30,997 nucleotides of DNA from Prototheca cutis (lineage: Eukaryota > Chlorophyta > Trebouxiophyceae > Chlorellales > Chlorellaceae): positions 2,020,757 through 2,051,753 of the forward strand of contig BCIH01000002.1 in NCBI GenBank assembly GCA_002897115.2, written 5' to 3'. Shown here one piece after another: positions 21,073 to 29,326 of this stretch. Numbering within the stretch: the stretch's first letter is position 1; every line of letters starts with the position of its first letter. The notes beneath the pieces are model-generated. The model had not been told where the DNA came from and did no database searches. It saw only the letters and a program-made list of their open reading frames with translations. The translations under genes were made by a program, and so were the position numbers.

Positions 21073-22011
21073 CGGGGCGGTGGAAGCAAGCCACACCTTG
21101 GAACTGTACACCCACACGCCGCAACCACCCGTCAACCGAATCCAAGGCCAACCAGAGGTCCTAAGCGCAAGTCACCCAACCCTGCCATGCCGCAGGACCC
21201 TATTCCCCGTTATCCAAAGGGGTGGTACCAGGGCGCAGGTCACCATGTGATTATCAATCTCCGAGGTGACGTCATCATCGAGCCCACGACGCTCGACACC
21301 AGCGTCATCTTCCGGTCCGGAGGCACGGCTGCCCAGCACCGACTGCCCAGTTATTCACTGGCGATTTTTGCCCTGCTGCGAGCGCAATTTGATGGCGCCA
21401 AGCGCCTGGACCGGGGGGAGCTCGGGGTGCTGTCCCTCTCACGGTCCATCGACATCGGGACGACGCTCGTCCTCGCAAACGCGGGGCTGAATACGATCAG
21501 GGACGCACATGCCCGCACGATGCCCATGCCCATGGAACTCTACATGGCACGCCAGGCCAAGGTCTGTATGTGATTTCCTTTTTTCTTTATGGCGTGCATC
21601 GGGTGAGTGAGGGGGGGCATAGAGATGGTCGCCACCGCAAGCTCACCCGCCAAACACCTCGCCTCTCTCCTCCACTGCACCAAACAGCGGCGACGGCGGA
21701 CGCAATCCAGGGTCTACCGGACTGGCAGCAGGAAACTGAGTGCCAGCGAAGCATCCACGGCGTCGACTGTGGTGCAGGGAGATAGCTTGCCCTGCACGCG
21801 GCGGCCCACGGGGTCAGAGAGCTCGGAGCACGCCGGTGGGCTGTGGACCTGGCTGGAAGCCGAGCCAAGTGATCGGGCAAACGCTGATCGGTCAAACGGT
21901 GATGCATTGGACGGCCAATCAACCGATCAAATAAATGGCAAGCACAGAGATGATGCCGATACCTTGACCGCCGAGCTGGCCGGCAATTCGGGTTTGACCA
22001 CCCAGGCATGA
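17000..22011 (+). CDS. Multi-pass membrane protein fused to class-3 lipase, copy C (one exon lost in gap)
   Basis: Twelve visible exons: 17000-17248, 17400-17617, 17804-17858, 18082-18198, 18401-18805, 19023-19079, 19279-19353, 19499-19567, 19705-20403, 20524-20701, 21196-21561 and 21688-22011. One more exon is expected in the N run. If it is 179 nt as in copy B, the protein is 996 aa. The membrane module (LAVFVAFLGIDAFLIVLFI, MFRWILDTW, NILATIFLLGLSALYIVL, FMVVVLFVTSTLL) matches B and A. The linker, about 140 residues, is Ser/Ala/Pro-rich. The lipase domain shows AFRGT, HSGFYSAW, then after the gap DPIPRYPKGW and the His in AQHRLPSY; the GHSLGG block is not in the sequence. The exons at 20524 and 21196 have exactly the lengths of their counterparts in B (178 and 366), so the gene is probably intact and only the assembly is broken. 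Confidence 0.85.
18271..18325. repeat. Short degenerate tandem repeat containing TGACGTCA
   Basis: About three copies of a 16-18 bp unit resembling cacatgatgacg-caatc lie in intron 4 of lipase copy C. The last copy contains the palindrome TGACGTCA (18313-18320), the consensus of CREB/ATF-type bZIP sites. Confidence 0.55.
20802..20812. repeat. Poly-C tract cut off by the assembly gap
   Basis: Eleven Cs directly before the Ns; the true length is unknown. Confidence 0.8.
20813..20997. other. Assembly gap (185 N)
   Basis: A run of Ns bordered by poly-C on the left and, 35 bp to the right, by poly-G. The visible flanks (20702-20812 and 20998-21195) contain no GHSLGG-coding exon, so the missing exon of lipase copy C should be inside. 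Confidence 0.95.
21033..21072. repeat. Poly-G tract (40 G)
   Basis: Lies in the intron before the Asp/His exon of lipase copy C, just right of the gap. Confidence 0.88.
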
Positions 22012-22534
22012 CGCCACCGAGAAAAGGTAACAGAAAAGATTGCCGCCGGGCATGCATGCACTGACAGCCCCCTGCACGCAACCGGCAGTCACCTGAGAGC
22101 GAGTCAAGCATGCATGTGGCCTGCACACTACGTGCGAGGTCCTGAAATTCAACCCTACCATAACGTGTCATTCGTGAACTGGGCTTCCCTTTTTGTTGCA
22201 CGTGCTGTGGCGCTCCCCGTATCCAAGACTCTTCTCCACCGCCACAATCCCTTTGACTGACGCCTTTGCATGTGCTCTTTTTTGTTGTGAGGCTGAACTG
22301 TGTATTCACCCTGGGACCTGCTCTTTTGAGCTCGCTCTTCTGAAAAAAGGTTGCAACTCTGGATGGGCCCGCCCATCCTCACAGTCACCACTGCCAGCAG
22401 ATTACATAACCGTCCGGTGCTGCGTTTTTGGGATCGCCAACGCGACGTGCATGACCACCCACGTCGCCTCTACTGCTTGTCGTTCGTTTCCGACTGGTGC
22501 AAAGAAAGTTTGGGTTAGCACAGACTCGATCAGA
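22012..22534. other. Intergenic region, lipase copy C to glutaredoxin
   Basis: 523 bp between two genes on the same strand. It contains overlapping GCATGC hexamers near 22049-22058 and another near 22107. I see no coding signal or clear TATA box. Confidence 0.5.
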
Positions 22535-23450
22535 ATGGCTTCCGCGCTGCTGCTGGCGCGCAGCGCCAAGACCGTGGCGAGGTCGTTCACCGTCGCCCGG
22601 CCTGCGCTATGGCAGCTTGCGGGTGGGGTCTGGCTCGGGTGTTGGACGCCTTGAAAGGGCATGGCATGCATGTTTTTGGCTTGCAACGCAGTAAGTGGGA
22701 CACCGACAACGGCATTATACCGCAGGTCGGATCCAGAGCCAGGCAGCCTTCAGCACTGACTCCCATGACGACTTCAAGCCCCAGGTCAAGGGCGAGGCTT
22801 CAAAGTCCGTAGCCGACCAGATCCGGGAGGACGTGTCCACGCACCCCGTCTTCATCTACATGAAGGTTCGTTACAGTTGCGCGGGACTGCGTGCCAGAGA
22901 GCATTGGGTGGCCCCCTGAGTTGGATGGCTCGGGCGAGCGGTGGACACCTGCCCGAATTCCCAAGAACAACATGCCCCCACCCCTGTTTCCCTGCAACAT
23001 CCTGCAGGGCCAGCCTGAGCGGCCCATGTGTGGCTTCAGCAACATGGCCTGCCGCATCCTGGACGCGCATGACGTGCCCTACAGCAGTCGCGACGTTCTG
23101 TCGGATCCCGAGCTGCGCGAGGGCATCAAGCAGTACACGCACTGGCCCACCATTCCCCAGGTGTGGTGTGGTGAGATACGAGGAGCAGAGGAGGGTGGTG
23201 ATCAAGGTCCTTTGTTGCCAAAGCCGACTAGTCTCCATGCGTGTCACCGCTTTCGTCACCGCTTTGATCACTCTCCCCACCACCATGGAACTCAAGCCTT
23301 GCATCCCTACAACCGCAAACACGTCAATCCCCACAGGTGTTCATTGGCGGCGAGTTTATCGGGGGCAGCGACATTCTGTACCAGATGCACCAGGAAGGTG
23401 AGCTGGAGCAGCAGCTCCAAGCGGCCCTCAAGGCCAAAAGCACCGCCTGA
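22535..23450 (+). CDS. GRX5: CGFS-type monothiol glutaredoxin, mitochondrial (Grx5/GRXS15-like)
   Basis: Four exons: 22535-22622, 22726-22865, 23008-23160 and 23337-23450; 164 aa with consistent phases. The N-terminus ([18 protein letters not shown]...) is basic, Ser/Ala-rich and lacks acids, typical of a mitochondrial presequence. The glutaredoxin domain (about residues 58-160) has [15 protein letters not shown], with the single active-site Cys of the CGFS class, then HWPTIPQVF and [10 protein letters not shown], which contribute to glutathione and 2Fe-2S binding. The C-terminal [12 protein letters not shown] and the [11 protein letters not shown] stretch resemble plant mitochondrial GRXS15 more than plastid GRXS14. 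Known role of the class: a dimer bridged by a 2Fe-2S cluster that passes clusters on in mitochondrial Fe-S assembly. It converges with the Derlin gene. Confidence 0.93.
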
Positions 23451-23661
23451 TGTGCATGGCAGGTGGAAGAAAGCGCAGTACCCTACTTTGTAGTGTTGCT
23501 GGATTTGACCCCATCCCGGGCAATGTGCGACATGAAATCACAGCAAGGGAGCCGGGCAGGAAAGACGAGGGTTCTGGGCACCTGGCCATGGGAATTATTA
23601 GGGGGCCTGTCACGAACATGCCCGTGGCCGCCGTCGTGCCCACGACCATCAATGTATCAAC
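23451..23661. other. Convergent 3' flanks, glutaredoxin and Derlin
   Basis: Only 211 bp separate the two stop codons, so the two 3' UTRs probably abut or overlap. Confidence 0.6.
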
Positions 23662-25018
23662 TTAGTCTGCCAGGCGCCGACCGCGGCCCGAGAAAGCGCG
23701 GAATCCCATGTCACTGGGGTTTGTGGGATTGACCTGCTGAACGGGCACGGGGCCCAGCCCCCACCGCGCGACTGCTCTCGCCCTGCCGTTGTCGTTTTAG
23801 GGATGGGATGGGCAAGGTCAGAGGGGGAGAAGACATGCTCATGAGGACGCCCCCCACATCAAAGAATGCTTCACCACCTCGCAACTCACAGCCACTGCGG
23901 TGTCCTGATGAGGTGCCGACCCGATGTCAGCGGGTAAACTTCTGTGAGAAAATAATACCTGCGATGGGGGGGGGGGGGGGGGGCTCCAAGCCATTTCTTA
24001 CAGTGCACATGTCGGAGCATCACTCAATATCAACAACGTACAGGTGTCCCGCGGCGATGCCCAGCAGTGGTGCTGTCACTGGCGCTCCCTGGAAAAAGTC
24101 CATAGCCAAGAAGATGGCCGGCAGGTAGACACCCGGCAGCGTAACAATGCCCATGAAGGACACACTGGTCTGCGCAAAGGTCCTGCTCCACAGGTAGATG
24201 AGCATGTAGAGCAGTGGCAGGCCCTGGAACCCCAGGCGTGCAGCGGGGAGTGCCGCGTCCAGGATGACTAATGTGCCCATGCCAAACAAGAGCATGGTGA
24301 GGCCATCGGCAGCGCTGGTGCCAAACTTGGCGCGCTCATACTGGCCCCCATACTGAACCCTGCATGGTGGGAACGATAGTGGCGCCGACCGTGCTTCAAG
24401 TTTGTTGCAATGCCTGTGGAATGCAAGGAGAGCAGCACCCCCTTTCTGAGGACAGACAGCCCCCACACGCATGCCGTTCAGAAAGGACCCCCCAAGGACA
24501 CCACCACCCCGCACTTACAGCCAGAGAATGCGGAAGAGAAAGCCGATGCTCGGCAGCCCAATCACGGTGAAATTGGTGACCAGCCGCCAAATCTGTCGGC
24601 AAGGGAGTCGTTTTAGGGTTGGGAAGACACGGCTGGTGACATTGATGGATGGCCGCCCAGGCAGATGTAGGCTGTCTACGAGGCCAGTGCGATGCAGGCA
24701 ACAGCAGCGCTCAGTGCACCAAATCCCTCTTCCATAAATCAGCCACAGGACGCAGATCCCAGTCGGACCTGGGGCGGCAACCGGAGGACTTGGCTCCAGT
24801 CCAGGTACATGAGCTGCGCAGGCAGCAGCCCCACCATGCCCAGCAGTGCGGTGAAGAGAAAGGTGAACATGAGCAGCCGCGTGACGGGAGGCAGGTCCCG
24901 AATGAAGGCGCCAACGCCTCTGCACACGCAAGCATGGACGGGGACGCGTGAGGTGCGGCGCCCTGGAGGTGGGCCCCACCGGCACGCCGGTGCTCGATCA
25001 CTTGCCCGGCGCACCCAT
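23662..25018 (-). CDS. DER1: Derlin (Der1-like ERAD membrane protein)
   Basis: Six exons on the minus strand: 25018-25002, 24919-24769, 24592-24519, 24359-24042, 23958-23890 and 23782-23662; 249 aa. The product begins MGAPGKGVGAFIRDLPPVTR, followed by a hydrophobic span, then LDWSQVLRLPPQ|IWRLVTNFTVIG, the hallmark Derlin segment. Next come LVQYGGQYERAKFGTSAAD, several hydrophobic spans, LIYLWSRTFAQ, GHLYYFLTEVYP and a C-terminus ending FRAFSGRGRRLAD. Derlins are rhomboid-like pseudoproteases of the ER membrane that thin the bilayer and help move misfolded proteins to the cytosol for degradation. The 17 nt first exon is the least certain element. The fourth and fifth introns join in phase 2; reading through the last one would stop at once (CTG TGA). 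Confidence 0.92.
23966..23983. repeat. Poly-G tract (poly-C in the Derlin transcript)
   Basis: Eighteen Gs on the plus strand. In the Derlin pre-mRNA this is a C run ending about 7 nt before the acceptor of exon 5, so it serves as the polypyrimidine tract. Confidence 0.88.
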
Positions 25019-26505
25019 TGTTGTTGAGGCCTCCCACCGCCCGTGGGGGCATGCTGTATACTAGACTATAATTCGACTAATGTGCACTGAGATCCGGTGC
25101 GCAGCTCGGTCAGGATCGCGATGAGATGGCCCGCAATGTGTGCACCCCCAAAGCCAGGCTGAAGCTAGCAGCCGATGTCCACCGAACGGGAACGGCGCCT
25201 GATGCGTTATGATTCCCAATCTGTGCAGATTAATTTGACTGATGACGTGTGCGGATTTGGCTGCCGAATTCTCTCGCTTGCTGCATGCCAGTCCACGGCC
25301 AGCGTTGATGGCCAAGCCATCGGCAGTCCCCTTGGCCGCGAGGGATGCGTCTCGGGATATCCCTGGCCCCTGCCCCAGCAGCCCGCACTGTGCAGGCCCC
25401 CAGGACAAATCGAGACCCAATCTCGCCAATGACGGCGTGTTTGCCAAAGTTGAAGATGGAAATTTTCCATGTTAGGCCGTCCGCTGTGCATCAGCACCCT
25501 AGGGACTGCGCGCTGTGGTGAGCTGCCGCGGGCTCCGGGGATTGGCGCGGATCCCGGGGGGACTGGCCCTTGGGGGCCCGCGCGTCTTCCTGTCATTCCC
25601 CCGGGTCCACCCGTGGCCTCTCGCGTTCACCGCTGCACGGAAGGCGGAACGGGAGACACCCCATCTTGATTCACACACCCGACCGCTCAATGGGCTTCGC
25701 ATTGTCGGTGGTGTGATGCTGGGCGCTGCCCAGGTCCCAGCACATCGTGCACCTCGCGGGGACGTTGTTCACGAGCATTTCGACCACCATTCGTGGCAAT
25801 TCACCGCAGAAACAGACGATCATTCCATCGATGAGTCATGGCGCTGTGCTGACCTCACGACCTGGTGAACCGAACTCTGGTTGAATGTTGAATAACAGGG
25901 ATTCGCTGGTACCTCGGCTCGACGTGATCGATTTAGGGCTTGTGCCAGCATTGCGTGCAAAAGCTAGCATTTCACAGAGGACCATCCCAACTAGGTTGTC
26001 ATATTTTCATCATCTCAGTTTGAGCAGCTTCCCCTGCATCGAACCGAGGCAGGGTTCGCCGAGTTCCGACCAGGGCGTGACGCGGCACCGGCACCCCGGC
26101 GTACGTGAAAGGTGCGAGGCCCAAGATTCCCTCGGCCCCAGCTGCACCATGCATGAGTGCCTCGCCTGCCACCAAGACGCCAGGAAGACGCCTTTGTCAA
26201 CATTGGTATAACACATTTTACTTCCTCATTGCTTTCCATCCAGGAGAGCTGACTCTTCAGGAGTCATCGGAGCGTGGCGCCTGGGCACGCGTAGCAAGCG
26301 CGCTCGCACACCCCGGGTGGACCGAGGGGCCGCTATCGCCTGCCGCAGGCCTCGGCGATCTCGCATCGCCCCCGCAGGCTCCGATCAAGGCTATTTGGAG
26401 CAGATTAAACCAATACCGACCGGACTCTCTGTGCCTCGGGCCTCCAGATTCCTTGCGAGGAGCTGCATTTCGCTGCGTGCCGTTCGGTCACGTTTTTCGG
26501 CCGAC
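25019..26505. promoter_or_regulatory. Long divergent intergenic region, Derlin / SAND gene
   Basis: 1487 bp between two divergent starts. It should hold both promoters and perhaps non-coding 5' exons. Short open frames here show no known motif. A few AT-rich spots (tgtatactagactataatt, 25054-25072) lie just upstream of the Derlin start. I see no tRNA, transposon or repeat. Confidence 0.45.
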
Positions 26506-28437
26506 ATGGATTGCCAGCAAGATGCCGCCGTGGTGAGTCGGGAACCCGAAGCCCCCCGGCACCAGGTGGCCGCGGGTCCCATTGCACACGCGTCGTCTGT
26601 GTTGGATTGCATGGATCGAATGCAGCGCACCTGCATATTTTACATTATCAAGCCGTTCTTTGCTTGATGCGCTAGTCTGCCACCTTCTCTGTGCAACCAC
26701 ACCCACACCCCACCACACCCCTCTCGTTAGCAGCAAGCGGCGGAGCTGTTGGCAGGGGGATTTGCCTGCCACACTTCTAGCGATCACAGTGCGGGCTCGC
26801 CGCTGCCGCCGGTGCACCACAAGCATGGCAGCACCGATGAACAGGAAGTGAAACCTCGGGGGCCCTTTACCCTAGACCCCGGCGACGGGACCGCCGGCGA
26901 GGACCTGCACCCCATCCTGCGCCTGGGCTGGCGCCCGCTGTGCAGCGTGACCTGCAACGGCTTGCACGGCGAGTTTCTGGGCGGCCATGACAAGGAGATG
27001 TTCATCCGCTGCACCTCTGAGCAGTACCGGGACTTGCCGCTCGTCGATGTCGCCTCGGTACGAGGCTGCTTGGTTGTTGCTAAATTGCTTTTGTTGGAGT
27101 TGACTGGTTTCAGTGGACGGGTCAATGTGTGCATGGGTGTAAGAGGCTACCCAAACCAAGGTTCTTCAGACCCCTCCCCACGGGTGTTGTCCCGGTCTCT
27201 CAGCACACGGTGCTGCCCTGCCTACCCACCTCCACCCCTCAAAACAAACACATAAATCTCTGCAGGGTGGCTGTATCATGACCTGCAGTCAGTTTGAGCG
27301 ACTGGCTGGACGAGAGTTGTGCAAAAAGGTGTGCGGGCATATCTCATTGGGGCTGGCTGGTTGCAGGCTCCTCCCTCTCGGGCGCTTCTGGGCCCCTCTC
27401 ACCTGGCAAAAACCACTGTCCTGAGCAACGCTCTCGCCAACGTCCATCTCTTTAATTGATGCGTGCAGTGGAAGGAGTCGATTCACGTGGTGGGTTGCGG
27501 CGAAGGTTCGCGAGCGACGCTGTTGTCCTGGATCAAACGCGCCGCAGATGGTCATTACGGCGGACGGGCCGTGGGCGCTCGCCTCTGGATCTGCTGGCCG
27601 ACCGACGGGAAATTCCATCTGGGTATCGTGGCATCTTACAACCCCGACAACGGAAAGCACAAAGTCCTGTACAGCGGCCGAGCCGCAGAGGAGCTCCATT
27701 TGCCCGTCGAGCTCTTGCGAATGGAAGGGCCGCCTGCTGGCAGCGCTGGTGCGCCGCCGGCCGACGACGAGGCTGGCGAGGTTCCTGGGGCGCTCGAGCG
27801 TGTGGGATTCGAGCAGTCTGCCGCGTACCTGCGCCCTTCCTCCTCCTCCGACCACCACCATCATCACCAGAATTGCCTTCATGTGGGCGGGAGCTCCGAT
27901 TCCAGTGGAGGCACGTCGGACGGTGAGGCCGCCGGGTACCGGGCCGCCAAGCGTGCACGGCCTGCTTCCAGGCAGCTTCCGACAAGTGGAATGCCAGTGA
28001 TGTCGCGGCACAATGCGAGTCCCGATCTGCCGCGTGGCGGGAGCCCCGAACCGGCGGCACCAGCGGCCGCCACGGGGCGACGAGGAGGCAACCTGCTCCC
28101 CGACATGGCGACAGGGCCCAAGGACACTGCTGCCATGGCGGCGTGGATGCACGGTCTGGTTGGAGCGCTGTACGGCGTGCTGGCCTCTGATTCTAGCCAC
28201 GGATCCCGGCGTGGCCTGCGTGCATTGGCAGGCTTCCAGGCCCTCGTCGCGTTGAATCGCGGCAGCGAGGCCACCATCCGTGGGCTGTACGAGGCGCTGG
28301 TGTCTAGGGTCCAGTGGTGCCCCGATGCTGGGCAGGGCGCTGTTGCCGGGCATTTACTGGACTTTATGGAAGCCGCTGTACGGCTTGCGGGGCCTCCTGG
28401 TGTGGGAAGCGAGTCCGCTGCCGGGCCTTGGTTTTGA
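26506..28437 (+). CDS. SAND-domain protein with a Tudor-like domain
   Basis: Four exons: 26506-26532, 26734-27057, 27266-27328 and 27469-28437; 460 aa, phase 0 throughout. Residues about 75-150 form a SAND domain: SVTCNGLHGEF, then MFIRC, GGCIMTCSQFERLAGRE and KKWKESIHV, the counterpart of the DNA-contacting KDWK core. Directly after (about 172-222) is a Tudor-like segment: GARLWICWPTDGKFHLG, VASYNPDNGKHKVLYSG and AEELHLP, close to the Tudor repeat at the C-terminus of plant PDS5 proteins. The rest is low complexity (Ser, His, Gly, Pro, with AAKRARP as a possible nuclear signal) and then a helical tail. SAND proteins such as DEAF1 and volvocine RegA are transcriptional or chromatin regulators, so a nuclear role is likely. 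The 27 nt first exon is tentative. Confidence 0.82.
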
Positions 28438-29326
28438 GCGTGTGCGAACCAAAAGGAAGTGAGGAAGCCTCATCGCCACCTCTTTCACCACCACCATCCC
28501 TTCCCTTCTATCTCTGCACACACGCGCGCGCGCGCGCGCACGTGCACGTGCACCCTTGGGGCCCATTACTGCGGCTTTAACAGGCTTTTCCCCAGGAATG
28601 AATTCTGTGAACTCCTGTTGCCGCCAACGCCTTTTGCGACCCATTCACCTGCTTGCGACCTTTTTGTGAGGGGCCATGCACACAGGGTGGGGGCGAGGTG
28701 TCGCCTGGCATCCACGCCTCCCCACCCCAACAATGCACACTCCCCTGTTTTCCACCATCCCTTCTGCTGAGCTTGCGTGCGCTGCACACGCCATGCCACG
28801 TTGTTGCGAACTGTTTTCTCCCGTGTTGATTTCAACTGGCGAGGACCTTGTGCCCCGATCCTGTCTTTTTGTGCCTAGTTACTGCGGGTTTTGTGAGGGG
28901 CGAGGGCCGCAGGCCCTTCGACCCCAAGCTCGTGCGCCGGCCGGGACCCCGCCCAAAGCTCATGCAGCTTGGGTTTGAGAGCACATACCATGCGAACGCC
29001 ATTTTATTCCTTTGTGTGCAAACTTGCGAGCGAGATATCCTCAGAGACCCAGTGCCTGCGGCCCATACGCCGAGTTGAACACAGTCTAGTTCTCAGGAGG
29101 GGTGGTGTACTGGGGATTGGGGCCAGTGGCCAAGGAATGCCGTAGCCCCGCCCATGTGGAGGCAGGTTCCAGGTCATTTGTCAAGTTTGAAGTTCCCGGG
29201 ACTCGGAGCATACATGGGTGTGCTGCAGGTACACCCAGGCGGACAGCTGTCCGGGGTCTCAGCCCAGCCAGGCAAACAGCTCCCTGCATGCATGCACGGT
29301 CTCTGGTGCGCATGGCAAACAAATTG
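28438..29326. other. Convergent intergenic region with a CG/CA tract
   Basis: 889 bp between the stops of the SAND gene and the LSD1-like gene. It holds an alternating CA/CG/TG tract at 28517-28552 and overlapping GCATGC hexamers near 29286. No coding signal recognised. Confidence 0.5.
28517..28552. repeat. Alternating (CA)/(CG)/(CGTGCA) tract
   Basis: An alternating purine-pyrimidine stretch: cacaca, about eight CG units, then cacgtgcacgtgcac. It has Z-DNA-forming composition and lies just after the SAND gene stop. Confidence 0.8.

Noticed and set aside
20595..21250. Frames spanning the N run
   Set aside because: Contain unknown residues and poly-Gly/Pro; not evidence of a gene.
27289..28353. 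354-residue open frame on the minus strand
   Set aside because: It is antisense to the SAND-Tudor exon, has no recognisable motif and is explained by GC-rich codon bias.
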